DNA of 64,000 nt from Sthenelais limicola. Lineage: Eukaryota > Annelida > Polychaeta > Phyllodocida > Sigalionidae. Shown one piece after another: positions 24,326-37,100 of this stretch. The first letter of the stretch is position 1; each line of letters begins with the position of its first letter. The notes under the pieces were generated by a model. The model was not told the DNA's origin. It did no database searches and worked only from the letters and a program-made list of their open reading frames with translations. The stretch lies in assembly GCA_942159475.1 (NCBI GenBank), contig OW804094.1, positions 57,718,966 to 57,782,965 on the forward strand. The letters are read 5' to 3'. The position numbers and the translations under genes were made by a program.

Positions 24326-27300
24326 GTATAATGTCAAGAAATGGTTTCGAATTTTATTAAATCATTAATAATAGGTGTAGAATTGCCATTCAAACTGCAA
24401 CTTTCTCTGCCATTCTTATAAAATGCCATTCTTATTAAATGTAACCTGTATTTATAGAGGGAATTACAACAAAATTTCGCAGGCACATTAATGAGCACTG
24501 AATTAATTAATTCATAACACCTGGCTGGGCTGTGCCAGGGCACGCACAACACAACACCCAGGCCCGCCACAACACCCTCAAGTGGAAAGGGGCCCAATAT
24601 GGGTGGACAGCTGACCAGCGCTTATACACTGACTGGGACACAGGCCCAGGCACAGCCAGGCCCAGGCGCTTAGCCCAGGCGCTTATTCGCTTATCAGCTG
24701 GGCTCAGAAAGCTAGCCCGGCTGTCAGCCACAACCAATTACACGCCAATTAACCCCTTTGACACAAAGAACATCAGACTTGCCCGACCATTATTGCCGAC
24801 ATTAAATAAAGCCTATTTAAATAAATAAAATAAAAAAAAAATCCCACCATACACTGGCAAACCATCTTTTCTAGAAGTAGGCCAAAAATTAAAACAATCC
24901 GTTGAGGCATACTGGAGGTAACCTGCGAAAATCGCATTTTTGACCAAAACTGGCCCAGCTTAGAGTATACATATAACATATAGAGGTACTTATGGGGGTT
25001 TGACCTATAGTTAAAAAGCTCCGCTTAATAAATACAAGAAAAATAGTTGCCGACAGGACATGACACACTCTCCTCCACCCAGCCGTTCTCCACCCCACCC
25101 CCACCCCTAGCGCTGTTCAGCCTAACTGAACAGCGCTTGTAAAATGTCTATGTACACAGAGAACTAGACCCTCGCTATAATATGCGGTGGTGCTTGCGGT
25201 GGCGGTATTGGGAGATTGGCTGTTCCGTTTTACGTGCACACATGGCTGTTCTATTAACATTGCATATGCAGGCCCTTGGGCTACGAATGGTTGTACGACC
25301 GGAATTTCTCGTCCCCATAGGAATAGTATAGGAATATCGATAAGCTATTCTAAAGCATAGATGGATTAATTCTTCAGACAAAACTTTGAGGAGACTTAAT
25401 ATAGAGGTGATTTCTGGGTAAGAAAGTAGAATATCGGTATGTTTAGCATGAGAACCGGATGATCTGTTTGTGATCTGTGTAAGTCAGGGTTTTGACACTA
25501 GATGCCCGGGGCGACAGATGGATGCTAAATATGTTGGCTGCGCCCGCCTTTCTCAAGGCGGTTTTTCGTCGCTCCTCGTCCAGAGTATTACCGCGAGATT
25601 AATTTGGTTGTGGTGTCTTAGGCTATATACATGTATCATCTAAGTATGGAATCTTTTTGTCATTTTCAATGCTTCCCACCACCCCACCCCTGGCTGCCCC
25701 CCGTGTCGCATACACACATCGCCACTGGCGTCGTGTATATGGGACATTCATGCCTGCGTGCAGCTTGATGTAAACACGGACATATGGTAGCGCCAGAGCG
25801 GCTTGTGTCGGAACTAAAATGCGGCAATGGGGATCGATTCAAATCATATTTCATGACTTGGTGGTGGTAAATGGGCTTATATCTTCTTTTCTAGACAATA
25901 TTGTTCCAGTAATCACTAGCTAATATCGTTGCTTACTAATATACGGTCGGAGTGAGCGTGGATACTAAGCTGAATAAGCATGTATTTGTTTGGCAGAGAC
26001 AGCAGCAATTCCCTTTTCTTCTACTATGTGCGTAGGACCGTGATAACGGGTACGCCTGGTCTAATTTTAGTGAGTAGCCGGTGGCGGCTTTTTAAAAAAA
26101 AAGCGGTGGTCGTGGGAGAGTCCAGAAATTTTGCCCACGAGTATTTTGTTGTTTTTTTTCTGATAGTTTTTCCTGTTTTTTTTTTTAATGTTTCTCACTT
26201 TGGACCCTCCTCCTGCCCTCCTCTCCCACCCTCCTACCTAAATGTCCATTTGTTGTTAGTGTCTTAATAAGAGAGATAGCGGGACGCCGACGTCTCGACT
26301 CAAGACGTTAACAGGAAATGACGTTACTTAGTGAGAGAGCTCTGCGTGCGCAATGCCCCCTTTTCTGAATACTCGAAAGAGAAGACCTAAATGTTCAGCA
26401 TAAATCAACGGTCGCTTACAAGTACAAATCAATATTGAATATGAAGAAAATCTGGGCTCTTTTAGAAATATGAATATGTTGAATACACTCCTTATCATGG
26501 GGGAAATATTTTCACTAAAATCTGTCTTTAAGGAAATAAATGGGGGAACAATATGATCATTCATATATGACACGGTTGCTTACGGTATATTAAAATGTGC
26601 CCATGCTCATCTTTTATGCACTAAAAGTGATGTTATATCAAAAGTATCCAATGAATATCAAAACAATGAATTCCATTGCCAAGATGAAGTAAAATTCTTG
26701 TATTTAACATAGAGGCAAATGCCAAATTCATGTTATATTATTTTCTACAATTGTTTTTAACAGTTGTAGCATGGTCGCTTACATCCTCCTACCCCACAAC
26801 AAATTCTGAATCTATAATTAGTTTCTTGTCACGATTTATTTTTTAAGATTATTTTTGATATATTTTTAAACGTTATAATGTGTCAATGTTAATAATATAC
26901 AGCCATATTATATATTATATATGCATTCGAAAATGAGTAAGTCAGATTTTTAAAGCAATTCATGCAAATAAAACACATTATCTACCCTAGAAGAACTATT
27001 TTGGGATATAGACATATAATTATAAATGTGGTATACCATCGACAGCTCGATCTTGATAAGAGGAATATATCTATGCTAATATTGCATTTGAATTCACAAG
27101 AATAACATCACTGTGGAACAAAAGTCATATGACGAACGTTTGGTGGATAGACTCATATGGGTTAATAACCCAATCAATGGGCCTACATAGTTAGGATGAT
27201 TAGGTACCGTAATATGTCTGATCAGGTCATGATAATTGCTACCATTTGCAGCCTAGGTGGCCTACTATATATGATGATAGGCTAATCAGCATCATTATGG

Positions 27301-27479
27301 AACAGCCAACACCATTCCAAGATAGATGTGATAGCTAGCACACTAAACACACACAGAGTCAGTGCAGCTCGTGTAAAAACACTCAGCAGGCAGTACAATG
27401 CACTTCCATAATGCCATGGGCATGGCATGAAATGATCCAGTTCTGAGTTAAGAATCATTCTTTGACTAGATTTACTCAC
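24326..27479. other. Clarin intron 1, promoter-proximal part; no gene seen
   Basis: No coding exon recognised. A perfect hairpin lies at 25109-25137. The last 500 bp before the first exon are ordinary AT-rich sequence. Confidence 0.45.
25109..25137. repeat. Hairpin with 12-bp perfect stem
   Basis: AGCGCTGTTCAG and CTGAACAGCGCT are separated by CCTAA. It has no U-run and no gene end next to it, so it is not a terminator. Confidence 0.85.
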
Positions 27480-27750
27480 TTTGCATATCTCCTTTTCGCA
27501 CCCCTAACCCATGATCAAGTTCTTTGTATCCACGAAATAATCCAAAATTGATGTAACCTTGGAACTTTGATTTTAATTCACCACCTGTCACATTTTTGGC
27601 ACCTCCTATTGTGTTTTCATCAACAACTCTGATGGGCCGAGCAACGATCCAATAGTCAGTACCGAGGGCAGCAGCCACAAGCCCGACTGCGATCATGCTC
27701 AAAAAGAAAGTTAGTAGATACAGTACTCTTTTCTGTTTCTCCACGGCCAT
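27480..27750 (-). CDS. Clarin-family tetraspan protein, first coding exon
   Basis: Encodes 90 residues from an ATG at 27750 with G at +4. An upstream frame extension begins with TTG and is not needed. The exon ends in phase 1 before GTGAGT at 27479. Residues 9-29 form the first membrane helix (VLYLLTFFLSMIAVGLVAAAL). The following loop has a glycosylation sequon NVT at 53-55 and the clarin hallmark FGLFRG (69-74) with GLG a few residues on. Clarin-1 has a sequon at the equivalent place, where the Usher type 3 mutation N48K falls; that is family knowledge. In vertebrates clarins act in hair-cell bundles and synapses. The gene lies head to head with BRD8. The family is clear; which CLRN paralogue is not. 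Confidence 0.9.
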
Positions 27751-28150
27751 GACTCCGCGATTGATAACAAACAAAACTTAATACAATCCGTCACATCCTC
27801 ATGCTGATTCCGGCGTGGACAGAGTCTCAGGGACCCCTCAAAACATTGGTGACAACTCTCATCTCAGGTGAGCGGTCCCAGGCTTGCGCTTCGACTTCAC
27901 GCTTGACTGCCAGGTGCGCTTCCCTGGATTAACCAATCAGCTTTCAGCAAACCGTCTTTACCCTGTTCTATAGAGTTCTTTTGTCCAGTCGTCGTTTTTA
28001 GATCTGTAAATCGCCAATAAGATTTTGGAATGTTAGAAATTAATTTCATCGATCCATTGATTCCATCGGATTATTTATAGTGTTAAACTATAGGTTTAAT
28101 GATTATTTCGATCCAAATCATTATCCTCATAGAATGAGGTAGGCGCCAAA
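27751..28150. promoter_or_regulatory. Shared intergenic region between clarin and BRD8 start codons (candidate bidirectional promoter)
   Basis: Exactly 400 bp separate the divergent ATGs. The region holds a CCAAT box (27933-27937, inside AACCAATCAGC) and no good TATA box close to either ATG. The BRD8 start is embedded in GCCAAAATGGCC, resembling the YY1 motif AANATGGC that often overlaps starts of TATA-less housekeeping genes. 5' UTR lengths and transcription starts cannot be read from the sequence. Confidence 0.6.
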
Positions 28151-28166
28151 ATGGCCTCGCCCTCCC
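28151..28166 (+). CDS. BRD8: BRD8 coding exon 1 (start codon)
   Basis: ATGGCCTCGCCCTCCC followed by GTAAGT. Encodes MASPS plus one base (phase 1), completed by GT at the start of exon 2 to give Arg. The start sits in a good context (AAAATGG). It is too short to be seen as an ORF, and is supported by phase and by the short human first exon. Confidence 0.85.
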
Positions 28167-31100
28167 GTAAGTAGTTCACTTAATTTTCTAGTTTTCCCTG
28201 TAGGATTGGTGTTGAAGTTGTAATTAAGTCACTGACTCTTATCAAATAGCAATATCAGATCTTTAAAGCTCGAAGGGAATTGATGTTGGCGTCGTTATTT
28301 GTAAGAGATCCGGTTTTAAACTTAGCGTTAACAGTTGCATCGGCCGCTGGGCGATATTAGAGGGTAATAGCCATTCACTCAAGTAAACAATGACTGAATG
28401 AGACGGCATTGTCTACCCGATTGGCGGTGTCTAGAGCCTGACGAGATTGAACAAAACAAATTTATTTTAATTCATGTGTCCTTGGTATTCTTATTCATGT
28501 TACTAATCTTCTGTTCATGAAATGGGCGTAATCATTCCCAAAATTAATCAATGTCTGAGCCTGAACAGGTGATTCGCATCCCCACCACGGGCTGCCCTCA
28601 CTCAGGCAAGCCGTGGCCGGACGCCTGAGTCCCGGGACCCGTGATTCCCGACGCGCGCTCCCCGGCCTCAGACCCCTGAGTCCAAGCCTTGGACGCCTGA
28701 GTCCAAGCATCGGACGCATGATCCCCGGCCAAACAATAAAAAATTGCGAATATTATGTGAGTCTGAAGTGGTATTTTCTGTGTCAGATGCACCTTCACTA
28801 CGTGAGTCTGAAGTGGACTTAGAGTATTTTCTGTGTCACACCTTCAAAACCTTCAAATCACGCTCATTGCGCGGTGTTTCGACTATTTGCCATATATGGA
28901 TCGCCGGTAGTGACGTCACGCTCCATATATGGCAAGCCCTGACCCAGATATGCTAATATATCTGGCCGTGCCAAAGTGACCGACTTTGAACTGCCTAATA
29001 CACTGAGTTTGTCTTTGATGACAGAATTACAATAGTCTAGGTGGTATCGAAGGTTGATCTTAGCAATCTATATTCAAAAGAACCATATAAGGCTGGGCTC
29101 GCGCTAGGATTTTTTTCCCTTTAGCCACAGTGGCTGGCGAAATTCCAAAGTAATATTATCGCCACACTGACTTTCTTTTCGCCACAAAGAAATCATCAGC
29201 AAAACGCACGTAAGTTCCATCTCTACCGACAGTTACCATTAATTTAGAGAGATTATTTACTGTATAAGACTGAGGCTTGAGTTTAATAATATAAAGTCTA
29301 ATGTCTAAGAAATAAATAACAGGTAACAGTTTTTAAAAGTGTCAGCATTTATCCAATAATATACTTTATTGAATAAAAATTAGTAACTTGGATCCATTTC
29401 AGCAAAAAAATTGTAGTAGTACTCCAAGTCATGCTTCCTCCATATTTGGGGTTTTGTCTACTGGACTAATGGCGAGGCAAAGAGAAATAGAGCGAGATTC
29501 CCGCAACGTTATTCCCAGGTAGAAAGCCCGGGACTCAGGCGTCCGATGCCGGGACTCAGGCGTCCGATCCCGCGGGGATCCCGCGTCCGATGCTCGGACT
29601 CAGGCGTCCGAGGCTGGGGATCACGCGTCGGACTCGGGGATCACGGGTCCCGGGGATCACGGGTCCCGGGGATCAGGAGTCCAACCTTCAGGCAAGCAGC
29701 GGAACCTTTCGGTACGTTAACGCGCCAGCTGGCTGAAAGTGACTTCAGTGACTTCGTACCTCTGATTGGCTGTTGTAGCTGGAGCCGGCTTAGGTGTCAA
29801 GATCAAAGAAAATATGAAGGAACACAAATCCATACCTAAAATAACCCTAAATTGGTTATCCTAAGTCAGTAAAGGCAGTAGTGGACTGTCCCTGGTAAAA
29901 ACTGACTAATAAAAGTAATTACTTGACTCGTAATAGCAAGAATCAATCTGCTAAGCCCCGCCCACTTCAGTCTGGCTTCATTTGTCAGCCGGTGCGTTAT
30001 CGTAAGGTTCCGACAAAAGCCTCACTCAGTCTCAGAGAAAAGCCCCCACGATCCTCTCGTTTCGGATGTCGCCGATAGCTTGACGAAGCGTAGCAAAGTT
30101 TAGCCACGGTGCTACCACCAATTCTCATGGCGCAGGGGTTAGAGCACTGGACTGCAGAGGAGAAGGTTGAACGTTCAAGGCCCGGGCTCGGCAGCCTTTG
30201 TTTTTTCATCCTCTACTTGTTGGGCCGTGTAGAGCTGTCACAGTCAGTCTACATGGCCGGGACGGGATGGTGGGGTGGGTTTAATGATTTGTGGTGATGG
30301 GAAAGGCAGGAGAAACAAAATATCCATATAATACCTGTGCCAACAACAATACAAAAACGGCCTAAACATGTCTAAATAACATTCACAAGGCACCAACTAG
30401 CAGCCGCCCCTCCCTGGACACTTGACAGGGACCACTGGCCTGGGTCTTCCCTTTTCACGTTGCTCCTAATTCTTACAAAAGTCACTGTACAGTGCATTGC
30501 CACTTTTGTACGTTATACATACAGGGATGCCAGTCTTCCATGAATTAATGAATATCCATGATATCCATCCTTCCAAAAAAATTCATAATCTCAATAATGT
30601 ATTAAATATACGTATGAACAACTCAAGTACTTAGGTTCAACTGTTTATTGCCAACTCCTCCAGGGTGGTGCCCCTGGTGGCAGACCCAAGACTCCACTAG
30701 TAACAACTAGGTGGAGCCACTCTTACATCTTCCCCTTTTTAGGGAGTGGTGAACTTAGCATATTTGGAGAAGAAGTAATTGTAGTTGTTTACATTGTTTC
30801 AATTAACCGATGATTAGGTTTAGGAGATCTACTGGATCTTCTAATTACTGGTTCTGTTATTTCAGCTGTCGGTGGTTGTACAGTTACAGGTCTAGTTATT
30901 TCCAGTGGAATTGTGACATTTTCTTCTACTGCTTTGTTTCTACTACCGGTTTCGCTACCATCTAATACATCATTTTCAACCTCTGATCTAGTATTGAAGT
31001 AACAACTTTCTTGTGGCACTTTTAATAGTTGCCTTCTATTTCTTCTAAACCTGTTACCTTCTTCTGTTACAAGGTGATACGATCTTGGGGAAACTTCCCT

Positions 31101-34100
31101 TTCTACTTGCGCTTTTGTACTCCAACGTTTATTCCCATCTTGTAGCCTTACAAATTCACCTGGCTGTAATTGATCTAGCTCTCTGGACCCTTTGTTGTAC
31201 TGAGAAACTTGTTTTTCGTTATAGAATGTTTCCGGTCCTTTTACATTTGATTCATTTGTGCCTACTTCTTTGTTTTTACAATTATCTGCAAGGAGGTTTA
31301 GCCTGCTTCTTACATTCCGACCCATCAAGATTTCAGATGGTGACTTACCCCCTTCTCTGGGTGTTGACCTATAAGCTAGGAGACCAAGATATGGGTCCTG
31401 ATTTAGCTCGTTGGCCTTGTTAAAAATTTGCTTCATTATACCGACTGCTCTCTCACACTTACCGTTTGATTGAGGGTATCGTGGGCTGCTGGTGCGATGT
31501 TCGAACCCATAATTTATAACAAACTTCTTGAACGTTGTGGAAACGTATTGAGGACCGTTATCGGTAACTAGAATTTTTGGAATACCATGTCTCGCAAAGA
31601 TTGCCCTAAATTGCTTCAGATGTGGTTGAGGAGAAACTGACAACTTCAGGATAATTTGACAAATAGTCAACTATTACTAAATAATTTTTACCCTGCCATT
31701 GAAACAGGTCAGATCCAACCATGTTCCAAGGACCTGCATTCAGTTTGTCCTGATCTATTTGATATGCTTCTTTCCTTTGGCTGTATGTGAATTTTATACA
31801 TGCCTCACAACTGTCACTAATACGTTCAATATCCTTATTTAAGGTTGGCCAGTATACAACACTTCTGGCTCTACGTTTTTGTTTTTCAGCCCCAAAGTGC
31901 CCTTCATGTATTAAGGACAAAATCTCATATCGCATTGATGTTGGAACCACTACTCTACTTCCTCTAAGTATTATACCATTTGCTACTGACAACTTGTCTT
32001 TGATACTGCTATAGGCATTGCATTTTCCTGATCTCCATCCATTTACAATACAATCTTTTACCGTCGAGAGTACAATATCTTTATCAGTTTCTTCTGCCAT
32101 TTGACTTATCTTTTATTTTGACACTTGGAGATTTTCATAGACAAAGTTGAACTGTGCTTCTAATTCAGAGTCGAGTTCACTTTCTTGTGCCTGTATAACT
32201 TTCACCTGACTTGACCTTGACAATGTGTCTGCTATGTGCATTTCTTTACCAGGCACCCACATGCATTTAACGTCATACCTTTGGATTTTTATCATCATTC
32301 TCTGTATGCGAGGTGTTAGATCATTTAAGGATTTGTGAAAGAAGGCCAGAAGTTGCTTATGGTCAGTTTCGAGAATTACATTTGTACGCCCATACACAAA
32401 ATGGTGAAATTTCGTGACCCCATATAACATTGCTAAGCACTCTTTTTCTATTTGGGCGTATCTGGTCTCAGTAGGTGTTAGTGACCTTGAAGCATAAGCT
32501 ACTGGTTTCCAACCTTCAGAATTTTGCTGTAACAGCACTGTTCCTAGCTCATCTTTGCTAGCATCTGAGGAGATTTTAAGTGTACACTGTGGATTATAGT
32601 ATGTTAATACAGGCTGTGTCGATAATACATTCTTTAAATCAGCCCATTCTTTTTCATGTTCTTCTGACCCCATATCACGTATTTACCCATTAACTTTCTG
32701 ATATATGTACAGCGATGTGATAAGTTTGGTATGAAACGTCCCACGTAATTGATCATTCCCATAACCCGTTGTAGCTCTTCTTTCGATTGTGGCCTCTTCA
32801 TTTTAAGGATCGCATCAACTCTTTCTTTTGTTGGATTGATGCCTTTTGCTGACAGTTCATCTCCTAGGAACGTGATCTTTTCCTTTCTCACGTCACATTT
32901 GGCATTGTTCATTACTAGACAGTGTTTCTTTATTCGCTGCTGTACTTGTTCGAGTCTCATGTCATCTTCTTCCATGTTCCTTCCCCATACGAGTATATCA
33001 TCAATATATATACATACTCCGTCTAATCCTTCAAACAGCTGTTCCATTGTCCGGTGGAAGACTTCTGGTGCTGGTGCCAGACCATAGGGCAGCCTATTGT
33101 AGCAGTACCTGCCGAAGGGAGAGTTAAAAGTAGTTAGTTTGGCTGACTCCTCAGTCAGAGGTAGTTGCCAAAAGGCCTGCGACATGTCTAATTTGGTAAA
33201 CACTGTTGCATTAGCCATCATCGAAAATATGTCTTCCTTAGTTGGGAGCTGATAATGTTCCCTTCTGAGCACTTGATTAAGGTCCCGCAGGTCCAGGCAG
33301 ACCCTAATGCTGCCATTTGGCTTATTTACTATTACACTTTCCGAGACCCATTCCATCGGTTCCTGCTGTCGAGATATGACCCCTAGCTTTTCCATTCTGT
33401 TGAGTTCATTTCTGAGGGGTTCTCGCACCGAGATTGGCACTCGTCTGGCAGGCCTAATTACTGGCCTCGCCTCATCTTCTATTCTGATATGAAATTTAAC
33501 TGAAAGTTCAGGTAGATGATTACTTACAGCTGGTATGCTCTGCTGCCAGTCATTTTCCTTGGCCTCCACCGCCCTTACTTTCTTTATGAGACCAAACCTT
33601 TCACTGTCATCACCGCCTACGAGTGATATGCCCCTCTGAGCGATAATGAAGGTAGCATTGTGGACTCTTGATCCCACCTTCAGGCGGAGGTAGACTTTCC
33701 CAATCACTGGTATTCTTTCATCATTATAACTGAACAGTTTGACGTTAACAGGCCTCGGTTTTGGCCTATTCTTGATAGTGCGGAAATCCTCAAGACTTAT
33801 TATGTTCGCCCCCGCACCCGTATCGAGCATGAAGGGGAGACTTGAGTTGTTGATCGTAATCATCTCCGGCTATTTGGTCGATTCGGAGAGGCGTACTTCT
33901 GCCACACGTACTGCATTGACAAACACGTCATTTTCCTGGTTAATTTCCTCTGTTTGGTCCCGCACTACGCTGATTTTCGTTTGGCAACACCTGGCATAGT
34001 GTCCACGTCTGTTCCCTGATTGGACAGGCTGGTCATGTGGTGTGGCTTCCTCGCTTGGCGCCGTTTTAAATGGCGTCCTTTTCACTGCTCCAATCAATTC

Positions 34101-37100
34101 ACCTTCCCCAGCGTTAATCCGAATCATCTGGTTCTGGGCTCTTTCAGCCGCCTTACAGATTCTTATGGCTTCAGCCTCTGTAAGTTCAGGGCTGCGTAGC
34201 ATCTTTTCCGTCAGCTTTTTGTCACGTACTCCCATGACTATCCTGTCCCGCAATATTGTGTTTTCCACCGGGGCCAATTCACATGTAGCCATCTTGAGGC
34301 GTAAGTCTGTGACAAACGCGTCGAAGGTTTCACCTTCTTCCTGCTGGCGTCCAAAAAAATTGTATCTCTCATAGACAATGTTCTTTACTAGTGTACAGTA
34401 TTCGTCAAATTTGCGAATAACCATTTCAAAGTCGTTGGGGTCCTCAGCTGGTATTTCATCAGCAGCATCTACTCCTGCAGCTGCTACAACTGCTGGTATT
34501 CTAGGCGCCCAGTGAAACGTGTTGTATACGTCCATCGCCTCCTTGCCCACTACAGCCAGGAGCATGGCTACGGCGAGCTCCCCATCCGTGCGAGCATTTA
34601 CCTTGTTCGCCTTGATATACCAACGAATCTGCTTTTTAAATTCCTTCCAGCGTTTGTCTACGTTCCCCTCCTTCATTGTCATTTCTCCTGGGGGCTTAAT
34701 ACTTGTCACCATAGTGAGTTCTTCCAATTCCTGGTACCATGTATTAAATAAACGTATGAACAACTCAAGTACCTAGGTTCAACTGTTTATTGCCAACTCC
34801 TCCAGGGTGGTGCCCCTGGTGGCAGACCCAAGACTCCACTAGGTGGAGCCACTCTTACACATAACTTTTTAAAATTTTCATATCCATTAAACCCCATTTT
34901 GTCACTACAATTTCGGTATATCATAATACATAAGTCCTCCAGCATTGCTCAGTGTCTACCCAGCTCAAGTAGCGCCAGAAACCGGGAGCATGTGCAGCTG
35001 CTTTTGGTCACCCTGTCCCCATCAGTGGTGCGCTATAGTGGGCAGGCCTTCTTCCACTAAAGACCAGGTGTTGTCAGGGGTCAAATTCCATCCGGTTTCT
35101 CTCATGGAGGTATCAGACCGGGTACAGGCCGCTGGGATAGTAGCGGTGCTCAGTACACCCAACTCCGTCACCATGGTACAGCAGGGAGGTGGACGCGGGA
35201 TGGACCCAACACTCACTAAGGGACTCTAGATCTAGACACATAATGAAGCCCATAGCATTTCCATCACTATAAACCTACTCATTTTTCCACCAATATAAAC
35301 CCTACTCATATCATCTCCAAAGGTGTTCCATTAATTAGGTCGACATTGACTGGCATCCGATCGCTGTAAATATATTTATGGAATCACAGACACAGAAAGT
35401 GGTATTTCTTAAATATTAGTCAGAAAGAATAGGTAGCCTAGGCTATAACCCGTCTAACTGATTTTTTGTGAGACTGAAATGTAAAATATGGATTTTGTCA
35501 TCGGAACGGAATTTCTTTTTAAAATAATGATACATGGGTTGGTTTAGGGTTTGTTTTCAGGTGGATGGAATGGGTTGCAATTAACTAATAAGTAAGACAC
35601 AGGTAAGTTGTTACCACCGATATAAAGTAAGGATACACACATAATACGCTGCGGGTGTTAATTAATATCATTGTATTATCAGGATGGAATTCGTTGCTAT
35701 AAATATAATATGCCTATATTGTGGAAATTAGTTTGGCAGAGGAGTCCAGGACAAAATCCCCACAGGACATAATCTCTACAGACAAAATCCCACAATAAAA
35801 CAAAAAATTTATCCTTGTATTGGTTTTATTAAACTTGGTCAATAGATAGAAATATGAAATATACATGTATGTTTTTAGGATATAGTTGACTTTTAAAGGT
35901 TTTTAAATATTACATATGTGTATGTATAGAGATATGCATCTAATTCTATGCTTCAGTCAATTTGCTCAGGCATTTTTGAGACTGGTTGTTTTCATATATC
36001 TTCGTCTACTGTTCGCCCTGTTGAAGAAGACCTCCCCTAAAAAGAGCAGGTCACACCCCCAAAAAGAGCAGGTAACATCCCAGAATGGCATCTGGGGATA
36101 ATGGCAAAAACACAAGAATCCTGACTCCTGAATAGGACAGGCATACCTAATCACACAGGGATTGTGTCCGGATACCGGGCAGAAGCATAGCACTACAGTC
36201 AGCACGTGCATCTCTGACAGTTACAGACTGAGAGGAGACCTTTACTGTCTTTAGGCTTTATGGAAAAGGTGCAGTGGAATCCTCTTTCATAATTAATTTT
36301 GCACGATCTTGCAGTGATCTGATCATCTGTTGTTACCGTTCTTCTGCAGGTTTCCGCAAACAGGTGCCCACCGATATGTGGGCTGTGCGGGAGCGGCTGG
36401 CCCTGGCCTGCTCTGTTCTCAGAAGTGGAGATCAAAACTGGTAAGATATATTTCATAAATTTGTACCGTATGTACATATGTCTTTCTAAATAATTCAAAG
36501 ATAAGGAAAGAGTTGTCAAAGATTAATCATCTATCGAAAAAATATATGGGTTATCAGATTTATGAAGTAACTAAAAGTAAAGAGTAAACTAATTTTCAAT
36601 AAGAAAAAAAAGACCTTATCATTAGATCGATTTTGCTTCTGCATCCCCCCCCCCCCCACACACACACACAAACACACCCGCTACGCACATGCTCTGTCCA
36701 TTGAATCAGAGAAGCTAGAGTTAGTGAATAAATAAATGTGTAAGGCACTCTTGAAAAATTAAAAGTTTTATTTTAATTCAAGTTTGTTTTATAAATATAA
36801 ATAGATAAAAGTGTATACAATTGGTGAGTAGATTTATATAAAATTGAAGGTTTTGTATAAAGGTATGTTGAATTGATAAAATTGAAGATTTTATTAAATA
36901 ATTAGTAGGATAAAAGGAGAAGAGTGTTAGAAAGAGGTGTGGGTGGGCGGGTAAAAAAGAAGCAGCGGTGTGCTTGAGATTTGGAGGTGAAGTGAGGGTT
37001 TGAGAGTACATAATATCAAAAAATGTATATATAAAAATGCACCTGACCTTACCGCAAAAGCAAAGAAGATACCCCCATTATGAATATGAAATTGCCTGTT

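Larger units (their letters stand above)
30598..34859 (-). mobile_element. Mag-like Ty3/gypsy LTR retrotransposon, full length but decayed
   Basis: A 4262-bp element on the minus strand: 5' LTR, primer-binding site, gag, protease, reverse transcriptase, RNase H, integrase, polypurine tract, 3' LTR. The LTRs are very short (120 and 130 bp), as in the Mag clade. The RNase H region ([20 protein letters not shown]) is also of that type. Coding is broken by an amber codon between gag and protease, frame changes near 32.68 and 31.64 kb, and a TAA before integrase. Flanking 5-mers AATAA (left) and CATAA (right) may be a decayed target duplication. The LTRs differ by two substitutions and one 10-bp indel, so the insertion is fairly recent. 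It lies antisense in BRD8 intron 1. Confidence 0.95.

Noticed and set aside
25109..25137. Transcription terminator hairpin
   Set aside because: No bacterial context and no T-run; just an inverted repeat.
30100..30190. Functional tRNA-Cys gene
   Set aside because: Boxes A and B are present but the acceptor stem does not pair.
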